Assembly (NCBI GenBank): GCA_045116675.1
Contig: JBGUMF010000027.1
Span: 1-12,179, forward strand
Length of the DNA: 12,179 bases
Direction of reading: 5' to 3'
Origin: F23-D06 sp045116675
GTDB lineage: Bacteria > Bacteroidota > Bacteroidia > Bacteroidales > WCHB1-69
Positions within the stretch are counted from its first letter, which is position 1. Every line of letters begins with the position of its first letter. Positions 1-7,314 of this stretch are shown here, in pieces. The notes beneath the pieces are model-generated. The model ran no database searches. It was not told the origin of the DNA and was given only the letters and a program-made list of their open reading frames with translations. Made by a program: the position numbers and the translations under genes.

Positions 1-710
1 CCTCTTAACTCCACAGATCCGTGGAAGTCCTTCGGAGCGGACTTGGTGGTGATGACCGTGAAGGAGGTACCGTCACCATACTCGGCGGGGATACCACCCT
101 GAATCAGCTGGGCCTCCTCGATGGATGCCATGGAGACGCTACCGTTACCACGCACACGCACACCGTCGATGATGGTCTGCTGACCGTCGGAACGGTTACC
201 ACGCACAGATGACATGGCACCATCCACACTTGACACGCCCTCCAGGTTGGCTAAGGCACTGGTCACGGAACGGCCAGGGGTGGTACGCACATTGTCACCG
301 CTGATACGGCTCGTGGAACTGGTGTTATCCGGGTCAAATACAGGCGGCTCGTATCGGATGATGACCTCCTGCACGTCGTTCGTACAGTCAATGGTGAAGT
401 CAATGAACATCACCTGGTTGGAACCCACTTTGATACCCGTCTTGGTCTGCGACTTCTTACAAGTCATCTGAGCGTCGGCAGTCAGGTCGTAGGTGCCGAC
501 TTCCACACCGAACATAGAGTATTCACCTTTGTCATCCGCCATGCCCATGTTCACAACCTTGTCGCCAATCTTCAGGTAAACCCTGGTGTATCCCAACGGC
601 TCTCCCGCCTGGTCTAACACCTTACCCTTGATTTGGGACTGTGAAAATGCCATGCTTGTGAAAAGGATGATCACTCCGAGAGTAGAGAGTAATTTTTTAA
701 TCATAGCCAT
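1..710 (-). CDS. TonB-dependent outer-membrane receptor, N-terminal part (3' end outside window)
   Basis: The first 236 residues are present and the frame runs off the left edge. Residues 1-23 form a signal peptide (lysines, then a hydrophobic stretch, cleavage probable after AFS). Residues about 27-108 look like a carboxypeptidase-regulatory beta-sandwich (start QIKGKVLDQAGEPLGYTRVY). Residues about 140-223 match a TonB receptor plug: TPGRSVTSALANLEGVSSVDG, then SVRGNRSDGQQTIIDGVRVRG and the GGIPAEYGDGTSFTVITTKS end of plug. This domain order is typical of large Bacteroidota receptors that import substrates across the outer membrane using TonB energy. The substrate cannot be told from this part and no SusD partner is visible. 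Two in-frame ATGs lie 6 nt apart (710 and 704); either could start the protein. A strong hairpin upstream separates it from the next minus-strand gene, so it probably has its own promoter, but I see no convincing -7 box. Confidence 0.88.
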   Translation of the reverse strand, partial: MAMIKKLLSTLGVIILFTSMAFSQSQIKGKVLDQAGEPLGYTRVYLKIGDKVVNMGMADDKGEYSMFGVEVGTYDLTADAQMTCKKSQTKTGIKVGSNQVMFIDFTIDCTNDVQEVIIRYEPPVFDPDNTSSTSRISGDNVRTTPGRSVTSALANLEGVSSVDGAMSSVRGNRSDGQQTIIDGVRVRGNGSVSMASIEEAQLIQGGIPAEYGDGTSFTVITTKSAPKDFHGSVELR

Positions 711-767
711 TAATTTATATTAAACATTATTCTATTTTACCGAATATAATTTTTGGGGTGCTAAAAT

Positions 768-807
768 AAAAAAAAAAACGATAGCTTGGACACTATTGTT
801 TTTTTTT
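768..807. terminator. Bidirectional hairpin terminator
   Basis: An 11-A run (768-778), a stem CGATAG / CTATTG with an 8-nt loop (779-798), and a 9-T run (799-807) together form an A/T-tailed inverted repeat that can fold in either direction. One stem pair (780 with 797) is G-U on the plus-strand RNA and an A-C mismatch on the minus-strand RNA. It sits after the stop of the 124-aa gene and before the receptor gene on the same strand, so it likely ends the upstream minus-strand transcript. The short GC-poor core makes its strength uncertain. The rest of the 711-834 gap is AT-rich and shows no gene. Confidence 0.5.
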
Positions 808-834
808 GATAGAAAGTCGTTTTAAGTCAAGTTT

Positions 835-1209
835 TTAGTACTTCCTTTTGAGAATTTCTGCGTAAATGACCCCTTTGTAGATTTCATCGCCGTCCATCGT
901 TAGCTCGGGAATGTTTTCTGCTTTATTATCAGATGGTTGCGGTTGTTTTTCTGTCTCCAAATCGGATGGTTTTTCTATGGAATCATCCAAATCCGTAAGC
1001 GTTTCGTATGTGAAGTATTCGGTTTGATTTCGCAAATTCGGCGCGTTTTTTTGCATTTCGGGTGTTTCGTAAAACGCCTCCTCACCATCCTCTTCTTCCA
1101 GAATGGGAATAGCCTTGGCAGGGGCGTTTTTTTCTCCCTTGACCAATTTGATAATGGTGGGTGCCAATCCGAGCAGTAGCAAGACCAGGATACTTAAGAA
1201 ATCTTCCAT
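835..1209 (-). CDS. Small membrane-anchored acidic protein, function unknown
   Basis: A 124-aa protein with a hydrophobic N-terminal segment (residues 4-20, LSILVLLLLGLAPTIIK) followed by a short basic patch and then a highly charged, mostly acidic region rich in Glu, Asp, Pro and Gln, probably disordered and cytoplasmic. The C-terminus ends in a more ordered, hydrophobic motif (YKGVIYAEILKRKY), which resembles the conserved tail of short uncharacterised Bacteroidota proteins; that resemblance is from memory and I cannot name the family. It lies 87 nt downstream of the YihY-type gene and may be the last member of that operon, or may have its own promoter, though no clear -7 box is visible. 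The short length is supported by a stop just before the terminator hairpin. Confidence 0.72.
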   Translation of the reverse strand: MEDFLSILVLLLLGLAPTIIKLVKGEKNAPAKAIPILEEEDGEEAFYETPEMQKNAPNLRNQTEYFTYETLTDLDDSIEKPSDLETEKQPQPSDNKAENIPELTMDGDEIYKGVIYAEILKRKY

Positions 1210-1224
1210 ATCTTTATCTATTGT

Positions 1225-1238
1225 ATATTATATAATAT
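1225..1238. repeat. 14-bp AT palindrome upstream of the small membrane protein
   Basis: ATATTATATAATAT is a perfect palindrome 16 nt before the start codon of the 124-aa gene. It could be an operator or simply AT-rich low-complexity leader sequence. The rest of the 1210-1263 stretch holds no gene. Confidence 0.25.
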
Positions 1239-1263
1239 TGTATAATCGTAATTATTTGTTTTT

Positions 1264-1292
1264 CACATTTGGGACGCAATAAAATGTGTCTC
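1264..1292. repeat. REP-like palindromic repeat, degenerate copy A
   Basis: A 29-nt unit containing arms GGGACGCAAT and AATGTGTCTC around a 2-nt centre. It matches copy B at 1298-1326 at 24 of 29 positions in direct orientation, start-to-start distance 34 nt. Its arms have three mismatches, so it looks like an older or decayed copy. It lies in the gap between the YihY-type gene and the 124-aa gene. Confidence 0.7.
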
Positions 1293-1296
1293 GTTC

Positions 1297-2310
1297 TCAT
1301 ATTTGAGACGCAATACATTGCGTCTCTACATCCTCGTCTGGTGCTGTCCGCGAAACACATTTTGTGGTCTCCTTGGCTTTGGCGATACTGACATTCAAAT
1401 CATAGCAAATGAGGAAGATAAGAGAACTCCAGTTGATCCACAGCAGAATGGCGAACAACGCTCCCAACGAACCGTAAATGAGGTTGTAATTTGAGAAGTT
1501 GGAGAAGTAGATGTTCAGTATTCCGAGAAGGAGGACCAAAAGGATGGTACAAAGCGAAGACCCCGCTGAAAAGAAACGGTAGTTCTCCTTGTTTACAGGT
1601 GTAAGATAGTATAATATGCTGACCATGAAATAGATGGTGGCATATATCAATAGCCATTTCACACCATGTACCAGATAATAATAGCCGCTCCGCAAATCAA
1701 TCAGATAGGTATTGATGTGGTTCATAATCATGGAGGCTATGATGAACAACAGGGCCACCAAAAGGATTATGAAGAAGACTATGACCATGATAACCAAACT
1801 TAACCCCAATTGCTTGAAGAAGTTACGCTGTGTGTCGTTGAAGTAGGATGTGTTCATGGCAGCCAGCAGGCCGTTGGTGCAGACGAGGGTGAAGTAGATG
1901 CCAATGAAGAACATGAGTGTGGATAACCCCTCCTGTGGCTGTGTCACCACGTATGTGATCATATCCTCCACCGCTGACCATGCATATACCGGCACGATGC
2001 TCTGCAGCATTGAGAGGATGGTGTTCTGCATGTTCGTGCTCGTGTAGGCTATCAAGGTGAAGAAGGCGATAATCATGGGGATCAGCGCAACGAAAATGCG
2101 GTATGTCAGGGCGGCAGCCCGCTGGAAGATGACCCCCTTCCCCATGGATTGGAAGAAATAGCCCATTACATCGTACAGGGGAATATGTTGGAACCCAGGC
2201 AGCGTAAGCGTCTTTGATTTCCGGATAATCTTTCCGAGTACCGGAATCTGTTCCAAGTCTTCGCTCCAGACGGCAAATTTCTCTCGTATGCGGTTTATGT
2301 TCAAAAACAT
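1297..2310 (-). CDS. YihY/BrkB family inner-membrane protein
   Basis: A 337-aa polytopic membrane protein. After a soluble N-terminus (1-60) it shows the family entry motif (FQRAAALTYRIFVALIPMI, residues 62-80) and about six hydrophobic segments: roughly 67-92, 131-152, 171-196, 215-237, 250-270 and 280-302. The segment NYNLIYGSLGALFAILLWIN (274-293) followed by a Tyr-Asp-Leu-Asn turn is the most recognisable YihY/BrkB signature. The family was once annotated as ribonuclease BN, which is not supported; its true function is unknown. The start lies 3 nt after the stop of the DUF748 gene, so it is translated as part of that operon. The last nine residues (ETQCIASQI) come almost entirely from a palindromic repeat inserted at the 3' end and are unlikely to be ancestral. 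Confidence 0.92.
   Translation of the reverse strand: MFLNINRIREKFAVWSEDLEQIPVLGKIIRKSKTLTLPGFQHIPLYDVMGYFFQSMGKGVIFQRAAALTYRIFVALIPMIIAFFTLIAYTSTNMQNTILSMLQSIVPVYAWSAVEDMITYVVTQPQEGLSTLMFFIGIYFTLVCTNGLLAAMNTSYFNDTQRNFFKQLGLSLVIMVIVFFIILLVALLFIIASMIMNHINTYLIDLRSGYYYLVHGVKWLLIYATIYFMVSILYYLTPVNKENYRFFSAGSSLCTILLVLLLGILNIYFSNFSNYNLIYGSLGALFAILLWINWSSLIFLICYDLNVSIAKAKETTKCVSRTAPDEDVETQCIASQI
1298..1326. repeat. REP-like palindromic repeat, intact copy B
   Basis: The unit ends in a perfect inverted repeat: arms GAGACGCAAT (1305-1314) and ATTGCGTCTC (1317-1326) with a 2-nt centre. It overlaps the last codons and the stop of the YihY-type gene, so the palindrome supplies residues 329-336 of that protein. 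Short GC-rich palindromes of this type are scattered in many copies in some Bacteroidota and cyanobacterial genomes; that this one is multicopy in its genome is inference. Confidence 0.75.
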
Positions 2311-2313
2311 GGG

Positions 2314-4311
2314 TTATTCGTTCATTTTCAACTCAAACGACACGTTGATATTTGAGGCGTTTTCAACGGCTTTTGTCGGAAGGATTTCTAACTGTTTGGC
2401 AGGGATTCCTTTGCCGGTCAGATAGTTGCGGATTGCCTCGGCGGCACGTTTTGCGGTGCCCTCTTCGCCGGGTGCGGCCTCGGCGGCCAGCACAAGTGTC
2501 ATCAGTTCCTTCTCCTTGAGCACTTCCGCTATCTCATTCAATTGATAGGTGTTCTCGTTCGACAGACTTGGGGTACCGCCGGCGGGGAATGACATCTTCT
2601 GGAACGTCTTGTCACCGCCCACGGCTTTGGCAATCATGTCCACCGGCGAGGCGGCAATCTTAACAAGCAGATTGGTGAAGGTTTTCCAGATGATTTTCCG
2701 GAAGGAGAATTCCGGGGAGGAGATGTCCCCCTTGACGGGCAGCTCCATGTTGACGTGCCCCTTGCGGTCGGTGATGATGTACATGGCCGCTTTCATGGGT
2801 ATCTTGGCAGCGGCCGGTTTCAGTCCTTTGACTTTGTCGCCGAACGTGGGCTTGTAGATATCCAGGGCATTCTGGCTGTCCAACCAGTTGTCCTTGATGG
2901 AGACATCGCTGGTGAAGGAGAGGATGCCCTTTTCGGCGGGGTAGGCCAGATAGTGCAGGGCGTAGGGCGAGAAGTCGTGGATGTCAAGGTTGGAGATGGA
3001 GACGATGATGTCGGCGTTTTTGAGATTCAGAGCGTCAAGGCTGGCTTCGCAGTCCAGCTTTCCGGAAGAGCCAAGATTGGCCGTGACTTTGATGGGCGAG
3101 GTTTTCCCGTTAGTCAGGTTCTCTGCCGTGAGCTGGAAGTCCGTGACCGGGAAAATCTGCTCTTCCGGCGTGGCGGCGTGGTCGGCGTATGTGAACGAGC
3201 CGTTGGTGATGGCTATTTTCTTGACATTATAGCGTATCTCCGTCGGGGTGGAGGTCGTGTCCTTATTCTTGTCCGCGCGGGCCTGCTTCCCGGAATCCGC
3301 CTTCGACAATGTGTCGGTTAGCCTGTCACCCTTCATCCTGCTGAAGGTGTTCCCGTCGGCATAGATGTCGAAAAGAAAGACAGGGTCTTTCAACTCTATG
3401 GATTTGATGTTGAAAACCTTCTGTCCGAGGTCCGCCTTCTCAATGTTCATGTCGAAGGATTTGAACGAGGCCAATGGAGACTGGTCCGCCTGATGCGCCT
3501 CCACGTCGCGAAGTGCCATAGTTCCGGAAAAGACCATCTTCTCAATCTCCTTAACGGAGCCTTTCAGGGAGGCATCGCCTTCCAGCATACCCTTCATCAC
3601 ACCCACCTTGGAAAGGAGGTTCAGATAGGGCCGGCCCATGTCCAGGGAAAGCTTGTGCATCAGCACGTGGGCGTCAAAGTCGCCCTGCTTGATGTTATAG
3701 TCGCCTTGGATGGCGAAGTCGCCGCCCTGCCGGAACGCGGTGGTCATATCAAGATGGGAGGGCCCGCCACTCAGATCCAATTTTGGCACGTGGATATTCA
3801 CGTCCTTGGTGTCGAAGAGGCTGCCCGCGCGCACGTCCTGGTACTTGACGGCGGCATCCCGCACGCGGATGTTACGGATGTCCACCGACCATTTGGAAGG
3901 CCCTTTCTTGGGTTTGGGTTTCCGGTCTTTGGTGTAAAAATCGATAATGTCGCTGAAATTGAAGCGGATACCATTCTGGATAACCTGGGCGTTCAGCTGG
4001 TCCAGACGGATGTGGTTGATGCGCACAGTCTTACCCAACAATCTGGGTAATGAGAGCTGCACGTTGAGTTTGTGGAAGGACATGAAGTCGTCCTTGGCAT
4101 TCTCCTCCTTGGCGTTCAGCCCCACAATGGTGACGGTGCCGGTGAGGAGGTTGATGCGGACGTGATCGAGCGTGACCACGCGGTGGCATAGTTCAACGCT
4201 GTGCTTTTCAGCGTAATACTTGACAATAGGACCTGCTAATATGCTGATTAGCAACAACAGTCCGACGATGCAGCCGACAACAATCAGGAAGATCTTCAGT
4301 CCCTTTTTCAT
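2314..4311 (-). CDS. DUF748 / AsmA-like envelope protein
   Basis: A 665-aa protein with one N-terminal transmembrane anchor (residues 5-27) and a long periplasmic part made of repeating beta-rich segments. Early features (HRVVTLDHVRINLLTGTVTI, then LSLPRLLGKTVRINHIRLDQ) are the AsmA-like chorein start. DUF748 marks are YLAYPAEKGILSF (454-466) and PVKGDISSPEFSF with the following KIIWKTFTNLLVKIAASPVD (525-558). Residues 580-665 (QLNEIAEVLKEK, then a beta end) resemble a weak OmpA-like tail. Proteins of this superfamily are thought to form lipid-binding grooves bridging inner and outer membranes; a role in envelope lipid homeostasis is inferred, not shown. A Lys/Asp-rich linker (about 328-357) separates the two halves. 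It starts 2 nt after nadC and is followed 3 nt later by the YihY-type gene, so the two envelope genes are cotranscribed. Confidence 0.9.
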   Translation of the reverse strand: MKKGLKIFLIVVGCIVGLLLLISILAGPIVKYYAEKHSVELCHRVVTLDHVRINLLTGTVTIVGLNAKEENAKDDFMSFHKLNVQLSLPRLLGKTVRINHIRLDQLNAQVIQNGIRFNFSDIIDFYTKDRKPKPKKGPSKWSVDIRNIRVRDAAVKYQDVRAGSLFDTKDVNIHVPKLDLSGGPSHLDMTTAFRQGGDFAIQGDYNIKQGDFDAHVLMHKLSLDMGRPYLNLLSKVGVMKGMLEGDASLKGSVKEIEKMVFSGTMALRDVEAHQADQSPLASFKSFDMNIEKADLGQKVFNIKSIELKDPVFLFDIYADGNTFSRMKGDRLTDTLSKADSGKQARADKNKDTTSTPTEIRYNVKKIAITNGSFTYADHAATPEEQIFPVTDFQLTAENLTNGKTSPIKVTANLGSSGKLDCEASLDALNLKNADIIVSISNLDIHDFSPYALHYLAYPAEKGILSFTSDVSIKDNWLDSQNALDIYKPTFGDKVKGLKPAAAKIPMKAAMYIITDRKGHVNMELPVKGDISSPEFSFRKIIWKTFTNLLVKIAASPVDMIAKAVGGDKTFQKMSFPAGGTPSLSNENTYQLNEIAEVLKEKELMTLVLAAEAAPGEEGTAKRAAEAIRNYLTGKGIPAKQLEILPTKAVENASNINVSFELKMNE

Positions 4312-4313
4312 AA

Positions 4314-5165
4314 TTAAAGGATTATGGTCTTGAGACTCATATCGAGGCTGGCGATATGGTGTGTGAAGGCGCCTACGGAGATGAAGTCCACTCCAGTGAC
4401 GGCGTAGTCGTGCAGAGTCTCCTTGACGATGCCGCCGGAAGCCTCCGTCTCGAAGCGATGGTTGACAAGTGCCACGCCTTCGCGGATCTGGTCGGGGGTG
4501 AAGTTGTCGAACATGATGCGCTGCACGCCGCCGTGGTCGATGACACGCCGCACGTCATCCAGACTGCGGGTCTCAATCTCAATATTGAGGTGCAGTCCGT
4601 GCTCTTTCTGGTAGGCGTTGGCCGCGTCAATGGCCTTTTCGATGCCGCCGGCGAAGTCGATGTGGTTGTCTTTCAGCATCATCATATCATACAGGCCAAA
4701 GCGATGGTTTTGCGCTCCGCCCACCATGACGGCATATTTCTCGAAAATGCGCATGTTGGGTGTGGTCTTGCGCGTGTCGAGCAAGGTCACGGAGGTGTCC
4801 TTCACCAGCTCCACATATTCGTGGGTGGTGGTGGCGATGCCGCTCATGCGTTGCATGAAGTTGAGCAGCGTGCGCTCGGCGGTGAGCATGCTCCTGGCCG
4901 GACCGTGCAGCTGGAAGACGATGTCGCCCTTGCGGATGACGTCGCCGTCCTGCATGAACTGCTCCATCTGGATGGTGTCATCCACTTGGCGCAGCACCTC
5001 GCGGGCCACGTCCACTCCGCAGAGGATGCCGTCCTGCTTGACCAGCAGTTTCATCTTGCCGGGGGCATCGGCGGGAATACAGGAAAGGGAGGAATGGTCG
5101 CCGTCGCCAATATCCTCTTTCAGCGTCAGCTGGATCAGTTTTCGGATGTCTTCGGTTATCTTCAT
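4314..5165 (-). CDS. nadC: Nicotinate-nucleotide pyrophosphorylase (carboxylating), quinolinate phosphoribosyltransferase
   Basis: A 283-aa cytosolic enzyme (EC 2.4.2.19) that converts quinolinate and PRPP to nicotinate mononucleotide, CO2 and pyrophosphate in de novo NAD synthesis. Length is normal and family motifs appear in order: ERTLLNFMQRMSGIAT (97-112), LDTRKTTP (129-136) with substrate-binding Arg and Lys, GGAQNHRFGLYDMMMLKDNH (149-168), EIETR (196-200), the FDN barrel motif (219-221), EASGGI (241-246) and DFISVGAFTHH (260-270). No key residue seems to be missing. Its ATG overlaps the stop of the upstream lipoprotein gene in ATGA, which points to translational coupling. Its usual partners nadA and nadB are not in the window; here it is between a lipoprotein and an AsmA-like gene. 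Confidence 0.97.
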   Translation of the reverse strand: MKITEDIRKLIQLTLKEDIGDGDHSSLSCIPADAPGKMKLLVKQDGILCGVDVAREVLRQVDDTIQMEQFMQDGDVIRKGDIVFQLHGPARSMLTAERTLLNFMQRMSGIATTTHEYVELVKDTSVTLLDTRKTTPNMRIFEKYAVMVGGAQNHRFGLYDMMMLKDNHIDFAGGIEKAIDAANAYQKEHGLHLNIEIETRSLDDVRRVIDHGGVQRIMFDNFTPDQIREGVALVNHRFETEASGGIVKETLHDYAVTGVDFISVGAFTHHIASLDMSLKTIIL

Positions 5166-5653
5166 TTTTTTACAATAATTTCAGTTGTTTCAACAATGTT
5201 GCTGGTATGCAAAGCCCGATCCACCAGCTGGCATGACAGCTTTATGGTGTCGTAGGGCGAGAAGTAGTTGTTGATGAAGGTGGTGATGGTGATGTTTCCT
5301 TCAATGGACTCGGGCAGATTGTGGCTCAGGTAGGGCAGACGGGCGTGCAATGGGGTGGGCAGTTCCACCTGCACCCATTCGCCCCGCTGTTTTTCATAAA
5401 AATGTATGAAAAGATTGTAGTAGAAAGCCGAATCCTTGGAGAATACGCCGGAGGTGTCACCCGACTCCAAGCCGATGTCCCCATCTCCGTCGTGGAAATA
5501 GAGCGTGAGGTCTGCCTGGTCGTCCACCCCCGTCCCGTTGTCGATCTTCTCAATCCCGACAAATTCAATGTAGGGGATTTCGGAGAAAGGGGTGGGGCGT
5601 TTGCAGGCGGCGAACAGCAGCGCGCACACAACGATGAGCAGGGCTTTCTTCAT
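5162..5653 (-). CDS. Lipoprotein of unknown function with DGDGD motif
   Basis: A 163-aa protein with a short signal peptide and lipobox (LLFAAC, lipidated Cys at residue 17), so it should be exported and anchored by lipid. The mature part begins with IPYIEFVGIEKIDNG and carries FHDGDGDIGLESGDTSG (53-69), an acidic Asp-Gly loop that often binds calcium in extracytoplasmic proteins. The remainder looks beta-rich, consistent with a small immunoglobulin-like sandwich (fold is inference). Similar short lipoproteins are common as uncharacterised genes in Bacteroidota. It lies 12 nt after hutH and overlaps nadC by 4 nt, so it is in the operon, but nothing in the sequence ties it to histidine or NAD metabolism. 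Confidence 0.85.
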   Translation of the reverse strand: MKKALLIVVCALLFAACKRPTPFSEIPYIEFVGIEKIDNGTGVDDQADLTLYFHDGDGDIGLESGDTSGVFSKDSAFYYNLFIHFYEKQRGEWVQVELPTPLHARLPYLSHNLPESIEGNITITTFINNYFSPYDTIKLSCQLVDRALHTSNIVETTEIIVKK

Positions 5654-5665
5654 GAGGGTGACGTG

Positions 5666-7162
5666 TTAGTCCATAATCATTCGCACGCCGTTCACGAAGT
5701 CAATGGACTTCTGGATGAGCTCGTGCATGTAGGTGTCGTTTTCCACGAAGGGCACAAACTCGCGGTAGGCGGCCACAAACTCCTCGATGAACGGGGAGGA
5801 CTTGAGCGGACGGCGGAACTCGAGAGCCTGTGCGGCGTTGAAGAGCTCGATGCCGAGGATCTTCTCCACGTTGTTGACCACCAGGTAGCACTTGGTGGCG
5901 GCGTTGGCACCCATGCTCACGTGGTCCTCCTGGCCTTGCGACGACTCGATGGAGTCGGTGGAGCAGGGCATCGTGAAGGCCTTGTTCTGGTTCACGATGG
6001 AGGCGGCAGCGTATTGCGGGATCATGAAGCCGGAGTTGAGGCCCGGGTTCTTGACCAGGAAGGAGGGCAGTCCGCGTTTGCCGGCAATCAGTTGATAGAT
6101 ACGGCGTTCGGAGATGTTGCCCAGCTCTGCCATGGCGATGGAGAGGAAGTCGAGCACCAGGGCCAGCGGCTGGCCGTGGAAGTTGCCGGCGGAGACCACG
6201 ATGTCCTCATCCGGGAATACGGTCGGGTTGTCGGTGACGGAGTTGATTTCCGTTTCCACCACATCCTGAACATGTTGGATCGAGTCTTTGGAGGCACCGT
6301 GTACCTGCGGCACGCAACGGAAGGAGTAGGGGTCTTGCACGTGCTCCTTGTGTTGTTTAATGATCTCGGAACCTTCCAGGAGTTGCAGCATGTGGGAGGC
6401 CGTGATGATCTGGCCGGCGTGCGGGCGCACGAAATGGACGTTCAGGTTGAACGGCTCGATGCGGCCGTCGAAGGCATCCAGCGAGACGGCGGCGATGATG
6501 TCGGCCATCCAGGAGAGCTTCTTGGCTTTGATGAGCAGCCAAACGGCATACGAGCTCATGAACTGCGTGCCGTTGAGCAGGGCCAAACCCTCCTTGGATT
6601 GCAGCGTGATGGGCTCCCATCCGAACTTCTCGTTGATGACGGAAGCGGGATATTTCTTTCCTCTGTAGTAAACCTCGCCCATGCCGATGAGCGGCAGACT
6701 CAAATGGGCCAGCGGGGCCAGGTCGCCGGATGCGCCGAGCGAACCTTGCTGATAGACAATGGGATACACACCTTTGTTGTAGAAATCCACCAGTCGTTGG
6801 ATGGTGGCGAGCTGCACGCCGGAGTGCCCGTACGAGAGCGACTGGATTTTCATCAGCAGCATCAGTTGCACGATATCCTGGGGCACCTCATTGCCCACGC
6901 CGCACGCGTGCGAAATCACCAGATTGCGCTGCAGGGTGGAGAGGTCCTCCTTGGAAATACTGCGGTTGCAAAGCGAGCCGAAACCGGTCGTCACCCCGTA
7001 GATGGGCTCCTTCTCCGTGTCGGTTTTCTTGTCCAAATAGGCACGGCATTTCTGCACGGCGTCAATGGCCTCTTGCGATAGTTCGATTTTCTGTTTGCGG
7101 TTGATGATTTTCTCAACCTTCTCAATGCTCAGGAATTTGGAGGAAATCTTGTGTCTCGTCAT
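5666..7162 (-). CDS. hutH: Histidine ammonia-lyase
   Basis: A 498-aa cytosolic enzyme (EC 4.3.1.3) that deaminates L-histidine to trans-urocanate and ammonia. It carries the Ala-Ser-Gly triad that cyclises to the MIO cofactor (A144-S145-G146 within GSLGASGDLAPLAH). Other active-site positions expected from Pseudomonas HAL are present: Y55 in YGVTTGFG, H85 in SHACG, N197 in LNGTQ, Y279 and R282 in DPYSFRC, F328 in GNFHGQP and E412 in QEDHVSM. The His in SHACG favours histidine or tyrosine over phenylalanine as substrate, and general similarity favours histidine. It is first in a five-gene minus-strand operon, and no hutU, hutI, hutG or formiminotransferase gene is nearby, so downstream steps must be encoded elsewhere or the product serves another purpose. 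A perfect -7 box lies upstream. Confidence 0.94.
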   Translation of the reverse strand: MTRHKISSKFLSIEKVEKIINRKQKIELSQEAIDAVQKCRAYLDKKTDTEKEPIYGVTTGFGSLCNRSISKEDLSTLQRNLVISHACGVGNEVPQDIVQLMLLMKIQSLSYGHSGVQLATIQRLVDFYNKGVYPIVYQQGSLGASGDLAPLAHLSLPLIGMGEVYYRGKKYPASVINEKFGWEPITLQSKEGLALLNGTQFMSSYAVWLLIKAKKLSWMADIIAAVSLDAFDGRIEPFNLNVHFVRPHAGQIITASHMLQLLEGSEIIKQHKEHVQDPYSFRCVPQVHGASKDSIQHVQDVVETEINSVTDNPTVFPDEDIVVSAGNFHGQPLALVLDFLSIAMAELGNISERRIYQLIAGKRGLPSFLVKNPGLNSGFMIPQYAAASIVNQNKAFTMPCSTDSIESSQGQEDHVSMGANAATKCYLVVNNVEKILGIELFNAAQALEFRRPLKSSPFIEEFVAAYREFVPFVENDTYMHELIQKSIDFVNGVRMIMD

Positions 7163-7214
7163 AGTGATATGTTTATTATAATAATTACAAATTAATACAC
7201 GTTAATAAAGCGGG

Positions 7215-7222
7215 CAAAGATA
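7215..7222 (-). promoter_or_regulatory. -7 promoter element for the hutH operon
   Basis: Read on the minus strand this is TATCTTTG, a perfect match to the Bacteroides primary-sigma -7 consensus TAnnTTTG. It lies 52 nt before the hutH ATG, predicting a leader of about 45 nt. No TTTG is found at the expected -33 position, so the promoter may be weak or activated. The intergenic stretch 7163-7314 otherwise holds the AT-rich leader of hutH and the upstream region of the sigma gene; I see no convincing -7 box for the sigma gene. Confidence 0.6.
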
Positions 7223-7314
7223 CAAAAAAGTTGGAAGAGGAGGTGAATAGTGTCGAAAACAGATTTGTTATTTTTTTGCCCTTTTTGTGTTTTTTGCATC
7301 CTATTAAAGAGGTT

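Noticed and set aside
761..768. TATTTTAG on the minus strand as a -7 box for the TonB-receptor gene
   Set aside because: It has a mismatch at a conserved position, no TTTG at the -33 spacing, and overlaps the A-run of the terminator.
4356..5255. A 299-codon open frame on the plus strand opposite nadC
   Set aside because: Same explanation: a shadow of the nadC codons, with no family motifs.
5321..7081. A 586-codon open frame on the plus strand opposite hutH and the lipoprotein gene
   Set aside because: It is antisense to a clear MIO-family enzyme. Its composition (repeated Val, His, Gly, Glu, Leu) is what the reverse complement of GC-rich codons gives, and no domain is recognisable.
7231..7314. 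An upstream TTG start extending the sigma protein by 28 residues
   Set aside because: The extra residues are unlike sigma factors and the ATG at 7315 has a purine-rich AAAGAGG just upstream.
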